Shown here: one piece after another, positions 1 through 9,682 of the stretch
Position numbering within the stretch: position 1 is the stretch's first letter
Layout of the letters: the number at the start of each line of letters is the position of its first letter
NCBI RefSeq assembly: GCF_001666755.1
Contig: NZ_LZJC01000028.1
Span: 1-56,648 of the forward strand
Reading direction: 5' to 3'
Source of the DNA: Mycobacterium sp. E1214
Lineage (GTDB): Bacteria > Actinomycetota > Actinomycetes > Mycobacteriales > Mycobacteriaceae
Length of the DNA stretch: 56,648 nt
Program-made: the position numbers and the translations under genes
The notes under the pieces: model-generated
The model's database searches: none
Told to the model about the DNA's origin: nothing
What the model saw: the letters and a program-made list of their open reading frames with translations, nothing else

Positions 1-585
1 ACGGAGGCGCGCCGCCACTTCGGTTTCGCCGACGACGCCCGGGTGTTGCTGGTGTTCGGCGGGTCGCAGGGCGCGGTCTCCCTCAACCGGGCCGTGTCGG
101 GGGCCGCCGCGGACCTGGCGGCCGCAGGTGTCTCCGTGCTACACGCCCACGGCCCCAAGAACACCCTGGACCTGCGCGAACCGCGGCCGGGCGACCCGCC
201 CTACGTGGCGGTGCCCTACCTCGACCGGATGGACCTGGCCTACGCCGCCGCGGACCTCGCGATCTGCCGTTCCGGCGCCATGACCGTCGCCGAGGTTTCG
301 GCGGTCGGCCTGCCCGCCATCTACGTACCGCTGCCGATCGGCAACGGCGAGCAGCGGCTCAACGCGCTGCCGGTGGTCAACGGCGGGGGCGGCATGATCG
401 TCGCCGACGCCGACCTGACGCCGACGGTGGTCGCCGAGCGGGTCTCGGGGCTGCTGGGGGACCCGCCCCGGCTGGCGGCCATGACGGCCGCCGCCGCCCG
501 GGAGGGCCACCCCGACGCCGCGCGCCGCGTCGCGCAGGCCGCCCTCGACATCGCCCGCGGCGTCGCGCCCGGGAGCGCGCCGTGA
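1..585 (+). CDS. murG: UDP-N-acetylglucosamine--N-acetylmuramyl-(pentapeptide) pyrophosphoryl-undecaprenol N-acetylglucosamine transferase MurG (3' part)
   Basis: MurG adds GlcNAc to lipid I to make lipid II on the inner face of the membrane, the last cytoplasmic step of peptidoglycan synthesis. The reading frame is open from base 1, so only the C-terminal half (194 codons) is present. It carries the GGSQGA motif followed by a Ser-Leu-Asn, and the C-terminal nucleotide-sugar-binding lobe with [10 protein letters not shown] and a [13 protein letters not shown] stretch, all MurG hallmarks. The stop overlaps the murC GTG start by 4 bp, so the two are translationally coupled. The family and its place in the division and cell-wall cluster are certain; the start lies outside the window. 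Confidence 0.97.
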   Translation, partial: TEARRHFGFADDARVLLVFGGSQGAVSLNRAVSGAAADLAAAGVSVLHAHGPKNTLDLREPRPGDPPYVAVPYLDRMDLAYAAADLAICRSGAMTVAEVSAVGLPAIYVPLPIGNGEQRLNALPVVNGGGGMIVADADLTPTVVAERVSGLLGDPPRLAAMTAAAAREGHPDAARRVAQAALDIARGVAPGSAP

Positions 586-2084
586 CGAGCCCGCCCGAGC
601 TGCCACCCGGCCTCGAGCGGGTGCACATGGTGGGCATCGGAGGAGCGGGCATGTCCGGCGTCGCCCGCATCCTGCTGGACCGCGGCGCGCTCGTGTCCGG
701 CTCCGACGCCAAGGAGTCGCGCGGCGTGCACGCGCTGCGGGCCCGCGGCGCGCAGATCCGCATCGGGCACGCCGCGGCGTCGCTGGACCTGCTGCCCGGC
801 GGACCCACCGCGGTCATCACCACCCACGCCGCCATCCCGAAGACCAACCCCGAGCTCGTCGAGGCCCGGCGCCGCGGCATTCCGGTGATCCTGCGGCCCG
901 TCGTGCTGGCGATGCTGATGGCCGGGCGCACCACCCTGATGGTCACCGGCACGCACGGCAAGACCACCACGACGTCGATGCTGATCGTGGCGCTGCAGCA
1001 CTGCGGCCGCGACCCGTCCTTCGCGGTGGGCGGCGAGATGGGGGAGGCCGGCACCAACGCCCATCACGGCAGCGGTGACTGCTTCGTCGCCGAGGCCGAC
1101 GAGAGCGACGGCTCGTTGCTGGAATACACGCCCGACGTCGTGGTCGTCACCAACATCGAGACCGATCACCTGGATTTCTACGGCAGCGCGCAGGCCTACG
1201 TCGCCGTGTTCGACTCCTTCATGGAGCGGCTCGCCCCCGGCGGCGCGCTGGTGGTGTGCGTCGACGATCCCGGCGCCGCCGCGCTGGCCCGCCGCACCGC
1301 CGACCTCGGCATCCGGGTGCTGCGGTACGGGTCGCCGGACGCCGACGCGGCGCCCCTGGCGGCGACGCTGCTGTCCTGGGAGCAGCACGGCACCGAGGCC
1401 GTCGCCCAGATCCAACTGGCCGCTGAGCTCGACCCCGGCTCGCAACCGCGGGCGATGCGGTTGTCGATCCCCGGGCGGCACATGGCGCTCAACGCGCTGG
1501 GCGCGCTGCTCGCGGCCGTGCAGATCGGCGCCCCGGTGGACGCGGTGCTGGACGGGCTGGCCGGCTTCGAGGGCGTGCGCCGCCGGTTCGAACTGGTCGG
1601 CTCCTCGGTGCTCGGCCGGGCCACCGACGTGCCGGTGCGGGTCTTCGACGATTACGCCCACCATCCCACCGAGATCAGCGCGACGCTGGCCGCGGTCCGG
1701 GCGGTCCTCGACGAGACCGGGCAGGGGCGCAGCATCGCGGTGTTCCAACCCCACTTGTATTCGCGAACAAAGGAATTCGCGAAGGAGTTCGGCGCCGCAC
1801 TGGACGCAGCGGACGAGGTCTTCGTCTTGGACGTCTACGGCGCGCGCGAGCAGCCGCTGGCCGGGGTCAGCGGCGCCAGCGTCGCCGAACACGTCAGCGC
1901 GCCGGTGCGCTACCTACCGAACTTCTCCGCGGTCCCCGAGCAGGTCGCCGCCGCCGCCGGGCCCGGTGACGTCATCGTCACCATGGGCGCGGGGGACGTG
2001 ACGCTGCTGGGGCCCGAGATCGTCACGGCCCTGCGCGGCCGGGCGAGCCGCGACGTACCCGGCCGGCCCGGGGTGCGGCGATGA
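582..2084 (+). CDS. murC: UDP-N-acetylmuramate--L-alanine ligase MurC
   Basis: MurC is the cytoplasmic ATP-dependent ligase that adds L-alanine to UDP-MurNAc, the first amino acid of the peptide stem. The 500-aa product has the N-terminal UDP-binding motif IGGAGMSG (about 19-26), the ATP P-loop GTHGKTTT (about 123-130), the Mur-ligase central-domain [10 protein letters not shown] segment, and a C-terminal domain with DDYAHHPTE. Length is normal for mycobacterial MurC. It starts with GTG at 582, overlapping the murG stop by 4 bp, and its own TGA overlaps the ftsQ ATG by 4 bp, so murG-murC-ftsQ form a coupled unit. Confidence 0.98.
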   Translation: MTSPPELPPGLERVHMVGIGGAGMSGVARILLDRGALVSGSDAKESRGVHALRARGAQIRIGHAAASLDLLPGGPTAVITTHAAIPKTNPELVEARRRGIPVILRPVVLAMLMAGRTTLMVTGTHGKTTTTSMLIVALQHCGRDPSFAVGGEMGEAGTNAHHGSGDCFVAEADESDGSLLEYTPDVVVVTNIETDHLDFYGSAQAYVAVFDSFMERLAPGGALVVCVDDPGAAALARRTADLGIRVLRYGSPDADAAPLAATLLSWEQHGTEAVAQIQLAAELDPGSQPRAMRLSIPGRHMALNALGALLAAVQIGAPVDAVLDGLAGFEGVRRRFELVGSSVLGRATDVPVRVFDDYAHHPTEISATLAAVRAVLDETGQGRSIAVFQPHLYSRTKEFAKEFGAALDAADEVFVLDVYGAREQPLAGVSGASVAEHVSAPVRYLPNFSAVPEQVAAAAGPGDVIVTMGAGDVTLLGPEIVTALRGRASRDVPGRPGVRR

Positions 2085-3037
2085 CGCAGCCCAACGACGC
2101 CACCCCGGCGCACGTGGTCGGCGAACCGGGGGGCGGCTTCGACGATTCGGCCACCGAGCCGATCTTCGTTGGGGGCCCCGCCGCGGACGAGGCGGGCGAG
2201 CAGGACGACGAGTTCGAGGGGCCGCGCCGCCGGGCCCGGCGAGAGCGCGCCGAACGGCGCGCCGCGCAGGCCCGCGCCACCGCGATCGAGGAGGCGCGCC
2301 GCGAGGCCAAGCGCCGGGTCAGCGGGCGGGCGGGCAGCGGGCCACGCGCACCGCAGAAACCCGCGCGCGGGGTGGTGCGCGGCCTGAAGATGCTGCTGGT
2401 GACGGTGTTACTGGTGATTGCGGGCGTCGGCCTGGCGCTGATCCTCTACTTCACCCCGGCGATGTCAGCGCGCAACATCGTGGTGGTGGGCACCGGGGTG
2501 GTGACCCGCGAGGAGGTCCTCGACGCGGCGCGGGTCCGTCCGGGAACCCCGCTGCTGCAGATCAACACCAGCCAGGTTGCCGATCGGGTGGCGGCGATCC
2601 GGCGGGTCGCCAGCGCCCGCGTGCAGCGCCAGTATCCGTCCGCGCTGCGGATCACCATCGTCGAGCGAATCCCGGTGGCGGTCAAGGACTTTCCCGACGG
2701 CCCCCACCTGTTCGACCGCGACGGTGTCGACTTCGCGACGGGACCGCCGCCACCGGCGCTGCCGTACCTCGACGTCGCCGATCCCGGGCCCAACGATCCG
2801 GCGACCAAGGCGGCGCTGCAGGTGCTGACTGCGCTGCGACCCGAGGTCGCCAGCGAGGTCGGGCGGATCGCGGCGCCCTCGGTCGCCTCGATCACCCTCA
2901 CGCTGGGCGACGGCCGGGTGGTGACCTGGGGAACCACCGACCGCACCGAGGAGAAGGCGGAGAAGCTGGCCGCGCTGCTCACCCAGCCGGGGCACACCTA
3001 CGACGTCTCCAGTCCCGACCTGCCGACCGTCAAATAG
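2081..3037 (+). CDS. ftsQ: Cell division protein FtsQ
   Basis: FtsQ is the bitopic membrane protein that links early and late divisome proteins. The 318-aa product has a long charged cytoplasmic tail (1-100, rich in Arg/Glu), one membrane helix at about 104-124, and an extracellular POTRA domain starting near residue 127 with the typical [17 protein letters not shown] strand-helix and [15 protein letters not shown]. The long N-terminal tail is usual in mycobacteria. The start overlaps the murC stop by 4 bp. A roughly 200-bp gap with a GC hairpin and a promoter-like element separates it from ftsZ. Confidence 0.96.
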   Translation: MTQPNDATPAHVVGEPGGGFDDSATEPIFVGGPAADEAGEQDDEFEGPRRRARRERAERRAAQARATAIEEARREAKRRVSGRAGSGPRAPQKPARGVVRGLKMLLVTVLLVIAGVGLALILYFTPAMSARNIVVVGTGVVTREEVLDAARVRPGTPLLQINTSQVADRVAAIRRVASARVQRQYPSALRITIVERIPVAVKDFPDGPHLFDRDGVDFATGPPPPALPYLDVADPGPNDPATKAALQVLTALRPEVASEVGRIAAPSVASITLTLGDGRVVTWGTTDRTEEKAEKLAALLTQPGHTYDVSSPDLPTVK

Positions 3038-3132
3038 GGGCGCGGGCTGCGGGAAAAAAGCGTGCGGCGCGTCGGCGCGCCTGCCGGGTTCGCGCGCGCC
3101 CTGCCCATACCGTTCTGGTTGCGCGGAACTAC

Positions 3133-3162
3133 TTGACATAACTCTAACTCTATGGTTGAGGT
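3133..3162 (+). promoter_or_regulatory. Candidate promoter upstream of ftsZ
   Basis: A perfect TTGACA -35 hexamer lies at 3133-3138 in an AT-rich stretch that stands out from the flanking GC-rich DNA. The matching -10 is weak: TTGAGG or TGAGGT at 17-18 bp spacing. ftsZ has its own promoters in mycobacteria, which fits this placement. The start of transcription is not shown by the sequence. Confidence 0.4.
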
Positions 3163-3242
3163 TGAGAGTTTGCCGGGGAGGGCCGCGACCGACCACCACA
3201 CACCCACCAGGAACGCAGTCCCACCAGGGAGGAACCCGAATG

Positions 3243-4397
3243 ATGACCCCCCCGCATAACTACCTGGCCGTCATCAAGGTCGTGGGTATCGGTGGCGGCG
3301 GCGTCAACGCCGTGAACCGAATGATCGAACAGGGCCTCAAGGGCGTCGAGTTCATCGCGATCAACACCGACGCGCAGGCCCTGCTGATGAGCGACGCCGA
3401 CGTCAAACTCGACGTCGGCCGCGAATCCACCCGCGGCCTGGGCGCCGGCGCCGACCCCGAGGTCGGCCGCAAGGCCGCCGAGGACGCCAAGGACGAGATC
3501 GAGGAGCTGCTGCGCGGCGCCGACATGGTGTTCGTCACCGCCGGCGAGGGCGGCGGCACCGGCACCGGCGGCGCGCCGGTGGTCGCCAGCATCGCGCGCA
3601 AGCTGGGCGCGCTGACCGTCGGCGTGGTCACCCGTCCGTTCTCCTTCGAGGGCAAGCGGCGCGGCAACCAGGCCGAAAGCGGCATCGCGGCGCTGCGCGA
3701 AAGCTGCGACACCCTGATCGTGATCCCCAACGACCGCCTGCTGCAGATGGGCGACGCCGCCGTGTCGCTGATGGACGCGTTCCGCAGCGCCGACGAGGTG
3801 CTGCTCAACGGTGTGCAGGGCATCACCGACCTGATCACCACGCCCGGCCTGATCAACGTCGACTTTGCCGACGTCAAGGGCATCATGTCCGGCGCGGGGA
3901 CCGCGCTGATGGGCATCGGGTCCGCGCGCGGCGAGGGCCGCTCGCTCAAGGCCGCCGAGATCGCCATCAACTCGCCGCTGCTCGAAGCCTCGATGGAGGG
4001 CGCGCACGGGGTGCTGATGTCGATCGCCGGCGGCAGCGACCTGGGCCTGTTCGAGATCAACGAGGCCGCCTCGCTGGTCCAGGACGCCGCCCACCAGGAC
4101 GCCAACATCATCTTCGGTACCGTGATCGACGACTCGCTCGGCGACGAGGTGCGCGTCACCGTCATCGCCGCGGGCTTCGACGCCGCGGGCGCGGGCCGCA
4201 AGCCCGTCGTCGGCAGCACCGGCACCGAGAAGACCGGCGGCGCTCACCGCATCGAGTCGGCCAAGGCCGGCAAGCTCACCTCGACGCTCTTCGAGCCGGT
4301 CGACGCCGTCAGCGTGCCGCTGCACACCAACGGCGCCACGCTCAACATCGGCGGCGAGGACGACGACGTCGACGTGCCGCCGTTCATGCGCCGCTGA
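3243..4397 (+). CDS. ftsZ: Cell division protein FtsZ
   Basis: FtsZ is the tubulin-like GTPase that forms the division ring. The 384-aa product begins [10 protein letters not shown] as in other mycobacteria, has the glycine-rich GGGTGTG tubulin signature near residue 105, the [13 protein letters not shown] region, and ends with the conserved [10 protein letters not shown] tail that binds SepF and other partners. A second ATG directly upstream at 3240 is equally readable; GGGAGG at about 3227-3232 serves either. An in-frame opening back to 3156 carries no conserved residues and is not used. Sequence identity to known mycobacterial FtsZ is very high. Confidence 0.99.
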   Translation: MTPPHNYLAVIKVVGIGGGGVNAVNRMIEQGLKGVEFIAINTDAQALLMSDADVKLDVGRESTRGLGAGADPEVGRKAAEDAKDEIEELLRGADMVFVTAGEGGGTGTGGAPVVASIARKLGALTVGVVTRPFSFEGKRRGNQAESGIAALRESCDTLIVIPNDRLLQMGDAAVSLMDAFRSADEVLLNGVQGITDLITTPGLINVDFADVKGIMSGAGTALMGIGSARGEGRSLKAAEIAINSPLLEASMEGAHGVLMSIAGGSDLGLFEINEAASLVQDAAHQDANIIFGTVIDDSLGDEVRVTVIAAGFDAAGAGRKPVVGSTGTEKTGGAHRIESAKAGKLTSTLFEPVDAVSVPLHTNGATLNIGGEDDDVDVPPFMRR

Positions 4398-4410
4398 GGC
4401 GGGGCTGTCG

Positions 4411-5166
4411 GTGGCGACGGAGACCCTGGCCGACAACGGCTTTGGGGATACTGGTCGTGTGAGCGTTCGGATCCGGCGGGTGACCACCACGCGTGCGGGC
4501 GGTGTGTCCAGGCCCCCGTTCGACACCTTCAACCTGGGCGACCACGTCGGGGACGCGCCGAAGGCCGTGGCCGCCAACCGGGCCCGGCTGGCCGCCGCGA
4601 TCCGCCTGCCGCAAGACCGCGTCGTCTGGATGAACCAGGTGCACGGCGACCGCGTCGAGGTGGCCGACGGGCCGCGCGACACCGCGTTCGACGACACCGA
4701 CGCCCTGGTCACGCGCACGCCGCGGCTGGCGCTGGCGGTGGTGACCGCGGACTGCGTTCCGGTGTTGCTGGCCGACGCCCGTGCCGGTGTGGTCGGCGCC
4801 GTGCACGCCGGCCGGGTCGGCGCCCAACGCGGCGTCGTGGCCCGCGCGGTCGAGGCGATGCTGGCCCTGGGCGCGCAGCCCGGCGACATCTCGGCGTTGC
4901 TGGGCCCCGCGGTCAGTGGGCGCAACTACGAAGTTCCCGCGGCCATGGCCGACGAGGTCGAGACGGCGCTGCCCGGCAGCCGCACCACGACCGCGGCCGG
5001 CACGCCCGGCCTCGACCTGCGGGCCGGGATCGCCGGTCAGCTGCGACGGCTGGGCGTCGCGGCGGTCGACACCGATCCGCGCTGCACCGTGGCCGACCCC
5101 GCCTTGTTCAGCCATCGTCGGGACGCGCCGACCGGTCGGCTGGCCTCCGTGATCTGGATGGAGTGA
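4411..5166 (+). CDS. YfiH/DUF152 family protein (multicopper polyphenol oxidase/PgeF-like)
   Basis: This 251-aa protein belongs to the YfiH (Cu-oxidase 4, laccase-domain) family; E. coli YfiH (PgeF) corrects peptidoglycan precursors that received L-Ser instead of L-Ala, which would suit this cell-wall cluster. Visible family features are the TTTRAGGVS opening of the domain, MNQVHGDRV, the VVTADCVPVLLAD stretch with the metal-site Cys, and GAVHAGRVG with the site His. Mycobacteria carry an orthologue (Rv2149c) directly after ftsZ. GTG at 4411 is taken as start; GTG at 4459, just before the conserved core, is possible. The stop overlaps the next gene by 4 bp. Confidence 0.9.
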   Translation: MATETLADNGFGDTGRVSVRIRRVTTTRAGGVSRPPFDTFNLGDHVGDAPKAVAANRARLAAAIRLPQDRVVWMNQVHGDRVEVADGPRDTAFDDTDALVTRTPRLALAVVTADCVPVLLADARAGVVGAVHAGRVGAQRGVVARAVEAMLALGAQPGDISALLGPAVSGRNYEVPAAMADEVETALPGSRTTTAAGTPGLDLRAGIAGQLRRLGVAAVDTDPRCTVADPALFSHRRDAPTGRLASVIWME

Positions 5167-5951
5167 CCGCGATGGCGGACACGGCGCCCCCGGCGAACCC
5201 GGGGGATCGCGAGGCCGAACTCACCCACGCACTCGCGGCGGTGCGGTCGCGGCTCGCCGACGCGGCGGCGGCCGCGGGGCGCCACGTCAGCGAGATCGAA
5301 TTGCTGCCGGTCACCAAGTTCTTCCCGGCGACCGACGTGGTCATCCTCTCCCGCCTGGGCTGTCGGGCCGTCGGGGAATCCCGCGACCAGGAGGCAACCG
5401 CGAAGGTGACCGATGTCACGCGCCAGCTGGCGGCGCTCGGACGGGCGGACGCCGCGCCGCGCTGGCACATGGTGGGCCACATCCAGCGGAACAAGGCCCG
5501 ATCCGTCGCGCGGTGGGCGCACACCGCGCATTCGGTGGACAGCCGGCAGCTGGCCTCGGCGCTGGACCGGGGCGTCGCCGCGGCGCAAGCTGACGGGCAC
5601 CGCCGTGACCCCCTGCGCGTCTACGTGCAGGTCAGCCTCGACGGCGACGAGTCGCGCGGCGGGGTGGACGTCGGTCGGCCGGGTGCGGTCGACGAGGTAT
5701 GTGCGCAGGTAGCGGGCTCGGACAAGCTGAGACTCGTCGGGCTGATGGGGATCCCGCCGCTGGACTCGGATCCGCGCGCCGCGTTCGAGCGGCTGCAGGC
5801 GGAGCACTCGCGGATCCTCGAGTCGCACCGCGACGCCGTGGGCCTGTCGGCGGGCATGTCCAACGACTTCGAAATTGCCGTCAAACACGGTGCGACATGT
5901 GTGCGTGTCGGTACCGCGCTAATGGGCCCGCGGCGGCTACCGTCACCGTAA
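5163..5951 (+). CDS. YggS family pyridoxal-phosphate homeostasis protein
   Basis: This 262-aa protein is a PLP-binding protein of the YggS/PLPBP family, which keeps free pyridoxal phosphate balanced and has no known catalytic turnover. The PLP lysine lies in ELLPVTKFFPATD; other family marks are the HMVGHIQRNKAR segment, QVSLDGDESRGG, and SAGMSNDFEIAVKHGATCVRVGTALMG near the C-terminus. GTG at 5163 overlaps the YfiH stop by 4 bp; an ATG at 5172 is an alternative. It is the usual neighbour between YfiH and sepF (compare Rv2148c). Confidence 0.93.
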   Translation: MTAMADTAPPANPGDREAELTHALAAVRSRLADAAAAAGRHVSEIELLPVTKFFPATDVVILSRLGCRAVGESRDQEATAKVTDVTRQLAALGRADAAPRWHMVGHIQRNKARSVARWAHTAHSVDSRQLASALDRGVAAAQADGHRRDPLRVYVQVSLDGDESRGGVDVGRPGAVDEVCAQVAGSDKLRLVGLMGIPPLDSDPRAAFERLQAEHSRILESHRDAVGLSAGMSNDFEIAVKHGATCVRVGTALMGPRRLPSP

Positions 5952-6017
5952 GTAGTCACTGTAGTAACACCTTCATCACTAACAACAGAAATCCCAGGGG
6001 CTAGAAGGGTCAACACG

Positions 6018-6680
6018 ATGAGCACACTGCACAAAGTCAAGGCCTATTTCGGTATGGCCCCGATGGACGACTACGAAGACGAGTATTACGACGACCGCGC
6101 CCCTTCCCGCGGTTTTCCGCGGCCCCGATTCGACGACGGATATGGCCGTTATGACGGGCGCGACTACGACGACCCGCGCGCCGAACTGAGGCCCGAGCCC
6201 GAGTACGACGCGCCGCCGCCCGGGTACCGCGGCGGGTACGCCGAGGAGCCCCGCTACGCCGCGGTGCACCCCCGCGAGTTCGACCGCCCCGACATGAACC
6301 GGCAAAGCCCGCGCTTCGGGTCGTGGCTGCGCAACTCCACCCGCGGCGCGCTGGCGATGGACCCCCGCCGGATGGCGATGATGTTCGAGGAAGGGCACCC
6401 GCTCTCCAAGATCACCACGCTGCGCCCGAAGGACTACAGCGAGGCCCGCACGATCGGGGAACGGTTCCGCGACGGCACCCCGGTCATCATGGACCTGGTG
6501 TCGATGGACAACGCCGACGCCAAGCGCCTCGTCGACTTCGCGGCGGGCCTGGCGTTCGCGCTGCGCGGCTCCTTCGACAAGGTCGCGACGAAAGTGTTCT
6601 TGCTCTCGCCCGCCGATGTCGACGTATCGCCGGAGGAACGCCGCCGGATCGCCGAAACCGGTTTCTACGCTTACCAATAG
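6018..6680 (+). CDS. sepF: Cell division protein SepF
   Basis: SepF binds the FtsZ tail and tethers Z-ring filaments to the membrane. The 220-aa product has the short N-terminal helix [15 protein letters not shown], a long acidic, Tyr/Pro-rich linker (about 15-100), and the conserved SepF/DUF552 domain from about 130, including [27 protein letters not shown] and the VFLLSPADV strand. It ends GFYAYQ like the M. tuberculosis orthologue Rv2147c. A 66-bp gap follows YggS. A strong hairpin lies just downstream. Confidence 0.97.
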   Translation: MSTLHKVKAYFGMAPMDDYEDEYYDDRAPSRGFPRPRFDDGYGRYDGRDYDDPRAELRPEPEYDAPPPGYRGGYAEEPRYAAVHPREFDRPDMNRQSPRFGSWLRNSTRGALAMDPRRMAMMFEEGHPLSKITTLRPKDYSEARTIGERFRDGTPVIMDLVSMDNADAKRLVDFAAGLAFALRGSFDKVATKVFLLSPADVDVSPEERRRIAETGFYAYQ

Positions 6681-6697
6681 GCTCACCACAACGTGCT

Positions 6698-6724
6698 AGG
6701 CCGCGGCTCGTCGGGCCGCGGCCT
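6698..6724 (+). terminator. GC hairpin downstream of sepF
   Basis: AGGCCGCGGC at 6698-6707 pairs perfectly with GCCGCGGCCT at 6715-6724 around a 7-nt loop. It lies 18 bp after the sepF stop. No U-tract follows, which is common for proposed mycobacterial terminators, so it may terminate, attenuate, or only protect the 3' end. Confidence 0.5.
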
Positions 6725-6849
6725 GCCGCACTTGCCCGTCGGCGCGCGAGCCACCGAGTGGGTGCCGACGCCACGGGTCGGTACGCTGGCAGGCGCCGCG
6801 CCGGTCCGCGGCGCTTGACATCTCATCGGGTAAGGTCGGGGCTCTTCAG

Positions 6850-7140
6850 TTGGTGCTGTTCTTTCAGATCCTTGGGTTCGCGCTGTTCATTTTCTGGCTG
6901 CTGCTCATCGCACGGGTCGTCGTCGAATTCATCCGGTCGTTCAGCCGCGACTGGCATCCCACCGGCATCACCGTGGTGGTGCTGGAGATCATCATGTCGA
7001 TCACCGATCCGCCGGTGAAGCTACTGCGCCGGCTCATCCCGCAGCTGACCATCGGCGCGGTCCGATTCGACCTGTCGATCATGGTCCTGCTGTTGGTCGC
7101 GTTCATCGGGATGCAGCTGGCGTTCGGCGCCGCGGCCTGA
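6850..7140 (+). CDS. YggT family membrane protein
   Basis: This 96-aa protein is a small integral membrane protein of the YggT (YlmG) family, found next to sepF in many Gram-positives and linked to division or envelope assembly. Two membrane helices are seen, at about 3-23 and 72-92, with the central conserved stretch SITDPPVKLLRRLIPQ between them. TTG at 6850 (then GTG) is used as start because the preceding frame has no better start. It corresponds to Rv2146c, always between sepF and wag31 in mycobacteria. Confidence 0.93.
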   Translation: MVLFFQILGFALFIFWLLLIARVVVEFIRSFSRDWHPTGITVVVLEIIMSITDPPVKLLRRLIPQLTIGAVRFDLSIMVLLLVAFIGMQLAFGAAA

Positions 7141-7425
7141 TCCGATCCCGGCCGCACCGCCCCGCCGGAATTGCGGCGCTTCGGCACGCCGACTTCCGAT
7201 CCGGAGACGGTTCGGCCACGTTTTAGCGTCGGTTTGGCGGCCCCGATTTAAAAATTCCAAGGTTTCCGATTTTATTGGCCTGACTGTTTGAAATTGGTTC
7301 TTATTTATTGGGCTAATCCGCGACGGTCGCGTCGCGTGTGACAGGATGGACGGCAGTTGCACGACGGCTACCACTGCGTTCTACACTTTCTGCAACGTTC
7401 GACAGGAACTTGAGGGGACGAAACA
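7141..7425. other. Intergenic region before wag31
   Basis: This 285-bp gap holds no convincing gene. Its middle, about 7240-7320, is strikingly AT-rich for this genome. It probably carries the wag31 promoter region. Short open frames crossing it have no recognisable content. Confidence 0.5.
7357..7387 (+). promoter_or_regulatory. Candidate wag31 promoter
   Basis: TTGCAC at 7357-7362 and TACACT at 7382-7387 resemble sigma-A hexamers, with a 19-bp spacer; the overlapping TCTACA gives 17 bp. They lie about 40-70 bp before the wag31 ATG. GAGGGG lies a few bases before the ATG as ribosome binding site. The assignment rests on hexamer match only. Confidence 0.4.
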
Positions 7426-8232
7426 ATGCCGCTTACACCAGCCGACGTCCACAATGTGGCGTTCAGTAAGCCACCGATCGGCAAGCGGGGCTACAACGAA
7501 GACGAGGTCGACGCCTTCCTCGACTTGGTGGAAGCCGAGCTGACGCGGCTCATCGAAGAGAACAGCGATCTGCGTCAACGGATCGAAGAGCTGGACCACG
7601 AGCTGTCCTCCGGCGGCGGTGCCGCCCCCGCCGCGGTCGCCGCCGCGCCCACGCAGGCAATCCCGGTCGCGGAGCCCGAGCCCGTCAAGCCGACCCCGGC
7701 CCCGGCGCCGGTGTCCAGTGCGTCCGCGGCGTCGAACGAGGAGCAGGCCATGAAGGCCGCCAGGGTGCTGACCCTGGCCCAGGACACCGCCGACCGGCTG
7801 ACGACCACGGCCAAGGCCGAGTCGGAGAAGATGCTGGCCGACGCCCGCGCCAACGCGGACCAGATCCTCAGCGAGGCGCGGCACACCGCCGAAACCACGG
7901 TCACCGAGGCCCGCCAGCGCGCCGACTCGATGCTGGCCGACGCCCAGACCCGCTCGGAGACGCAGTTGCGGCAGGCCCAGGAGAAGGCCGACGCCCTGCA
8001 GGCCGACGCCGAGCGCAAGCACTCCGAGATCATGGGCACCATCAACCAGCAGCGCACCGTGCTGGAAGGCCGCCTCGAGCAGCTGCGCACCTTCGAGCGC
8101 GAGTACCGCACCCGGCTCAAGACCTACCTGGAATCCCAGCTGGAGGAGCTCGGGCAGCGCGGGTCCGCCGCCCCGGTCGACTCGAGCGCCGACGCGGGTA
8201 GCTTCGACCAGTTCAATCGCGGCAACAACTAG
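7426..8232 (+). CDS. wag31: Cell wall synthesis protein Wag31 (DivIVA)
   Basis: Wag31 is the polar coiled-coil scaffold that directs tip growth in mycobacteria. The 268-aa product opens with the DivIVA membrane-binding domain ([19 protein letters not shown], then [12 protein letters not shown]), followed by a first coiled coil to about residue 60, an Ala/Pro-rich linker (65-105), and a long second coiled coil to about 245. The N-terminal domain is intact. It is an essential gene in mycobacteria and sits where expected, after the YggT gene. Confidence 0.98.
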   Translation: MPLTPADVHNVAFSKPPIGKRGYNEDEVDAFLDLVEAELTRLIEENSDLRQRIEELDHELSSGGGAAPAAVAAAPTQAIPVAEPEPVKPTPAPAPVSSASAASNEEQAMKAARVLTLAQDTADRLTTTAKAESEKMLADARANADQILSEARHTAETTVTEARQRADSMLADAQTRSETQLRQAQEKADALQADAERKHSEIMGTINQQRTVLEGRLEQLRTFEREYRTRLKTYLESQLEELGQRGSAAPVDSSADAGSFDQFNRGNN

Positions 8233-8317
8233 CCCCTCCGGTCGTGCCGGCGTTCGCCGGGCCTTGAGCTCGGCGCACCGGACCCGGCGGTCCGTTCGTC
8301 CCCTGGGAGGGTGACCG

Positions 8318-8647
8318 ATGCTCGTCATTGCGCTGGTTCTGGCCCTGATCGGGCTCGTCGCGCTGGTGTTCGCCGTCGTCACCAGCAACGAGCTGGTTGC
8401 TTGGGTGTGCATCGCGGCCAGCGTCGTGGGCGTGGTGCTGCTGATCGTCGACGCGCTGCGGGAGCGCCAACGCCGCGACGCGGGCGTCGAGGCCGAGCCC
8501 GACGGCGAGGCGGCCGCCGACGAGGACAGCTACGTGGACTATCCGGAGGAAGAATCCGGCGAGGGCCACACCGAAGCCGAGGCCGACGCGGAGCCGACGC
8601 AGTCGGCGGTTCCGGCGGAGGGCCGCGGCGACGAACCCGCGAAGTAG
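8318..8647 (+). CDS. Small membrane protein (Rv2144c-like)
   Basis: This 109-aa protein has two closely spaced membrane helices (about 2-22 and 26-46) and then a long acidic tail rich in Glu, Asp and Ala. It has no catalytic motif. Placement directly after wag31 matches the mycobacterial transmembrane protein Rv2144c. Function is unknown; a link to polar growth is only suggested by location. It ends convergent with the next gene. Confidence 0.85.
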   Translation: MLVIALVLALIGLVALVFAVVTSNELVAWVCIAASVVGVVLLIVDALRERQRRDAGVEAEPDGEAAADEDSYVDYPEEESGEGHTEAEADAEPTQSAVPAEGRGDEPAK

Positions 8648-8665
8648 GCGCGGCGCTCGCCGCGC
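8648..8665. terminator. Hairpin between convergent genes
   Basis: GCGCGGCG at 8648-8655 pairs with CGCCGCGC at 8658-8665, exactly filling the 18-bp gap between the stops of the Rv2144c-like gene and the minus-strand phosphoribosyltransferase. The placement suggests a bidirectional terminator. The loop is very short (4 nt if the inner pair opens) and no U-tract is seen. Confidence 0.45.
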
Positions 8666-9343
8666 TCAGCCGATCGGCGTGCGCAGCAGCTCGCGCACCT
8701 CGTCGTCGCCGACCTGGTGGAAATCGCCGTATACCTGGCCGACCGCCTCGAATCCGGGCGGTGTCGTCGCGCACACGACGTGATCGGCCTCGCTCCCGAG
8801 CTCGCGGCAAGCGGATTGCGGGCCCACCGGGACCGCCACCACGATCGACCGGGCGCCGGCGGCGCGCACCGCCCTGACGGCCGCCACCATGCTGGCGCCG
8901 GTGGCGATGCCGTCGTCGACCAGGATTACCACCTTGTCGCGCAGATCGGCGATCCGCCGGCCGCCGCGGTACGCCTGCTCGCGCCGCTCGAGTTCGACCG
9001 TCTCGGTGGCGATCACGTCGCGCACCTGCTGCTCGGTGATGCGCAGGTTGGCCACCACGTCGTCGTTCATCACCACGGTGCCGCCGCTGGCCACCGCGCC
9101 CATCGCCAGCTCCGACCAGCGCGGCACGCCGAGTTTGCGCACCAGGAAGACGTCGAGCGGGGCGCGCAGCGCCCTGGCGACCTCCCACGCCACCGGCACG
9201 CCCCCGCGGGCCAGGCCGAACACCAGCACGTCACCGCGGTCCCGGTACGGCGCCAACTCCTCGGCCACCGCGCGGCCTGCCTCCCGACGGTCGCGGAAGG
9301 TCCGCGTCGCCGCTCGCCGGAGGAAGCCGTTCGGTCGGTTCAT
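8666..9343 (-). CDS. Phosphoribosyltransferase family protein (Rv2143-like)
   Basis: This 225-aa protein is a type I phosphoribosyltransferase-fold protein. It shows the PRPP-binding loop [14 protein letters not shown] (about 136-149) and the upstream [15 protein letters not shown] and VRKLGVP strands that are conserved in the family. The substrate is unknown; proteins of this subgroup are not assigned to a defined salvage pathway. It is convergent with the Rv2144c-like gene, as in other mycobacteria. Confidence 0.88.
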   Translation of the reverse strand: MNRPNGFLRRAATRTFRDRREAGRAVAEELAPYRDRGDVLVFGLARGGVPVAWEVARALRAPLDVFLVRKLGVPRWSELAMGAVASGGTVVMNDDVVANLRITEQQVRDVIATETVELERREQAYRGGRRIADLRDKVVILVDDGIATGASMVAAVRAVRAAGARSIVVAVPVGPQSACRELGSEADHVVCATTPPGFEAVGQVYGDFHQVGDDEVRELLRTPIG

Positions 9344-9682
9344 GGGTCTGCCCCAACCCTACGTCCGGTGGCGGCGTTCACAACTCTTTGGCCGCGCCGT
9401 CGGCGGTGCGGATCGGCCCGTCCCACCCTGGCGAGCGTCTCCTTACGACGTACGACGCTTTGGAGGCGTCCCCAAAGCTGAACCCGGTGGTCATCGGGTT
9501 CTGCTTCGGGCGGCAAGGCGCTGACAGGAACCCTGGGCGAGCAGGGCTGGCGGTGGTCGCTGCGAGCGCCTCGACGTCGGGGCTCGCCCAGCCGGACCGC
9601 TCCCGCCACGCCGTCGATCACCGAAGGCGTCAACCAGCTAGCTGAGCGCGCCGCAGTCGAAACCGGTTGGCGGCGAACGGGT
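9344..9682. other. Non-coding gap
   Basis: The 339 bp between the phosphoribosyltransferase start and the end of the hydrolase gene contain short open frames on both strands, but none shows a conserved motif or ribosome binding site. I see no RNA gene or repeat here. It may be the residue of a lost gene. Confidence 0.4.

Noticed and set aside
321..1892. A 523-codon minus-strand open frame over murG and murC
   Set aside because: It is antisense to two clearly conserved genes, and its Arg/Gly/His-rich composition is typical of a GC-rich shadow frame.
3066..3081. GGCGCG-TCGG-CGCGCC hairpin after ftsQ as a terminator
   Set aside because: Only a 6-bp stem, without a U-tract, in DNA where such pairings are frequent by chance.
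3150..4925. A 591-codon minus-strand frame over ftsZ and the YfiH gene
   Set aside because: Shadow of conserved genes; low-complexity Ala/Gly/Asp composition without motifs.
7381..8412. Minus-strand frame opposite wag31
   Set aside because: Composition mirrors the wag31 coiled coil; no ribosome site or domain.
9388..9645. Forward frame in the gap after the phosphoribosyltransferase
   Set aside because: No motif, no ribosome binding site and no support from context.
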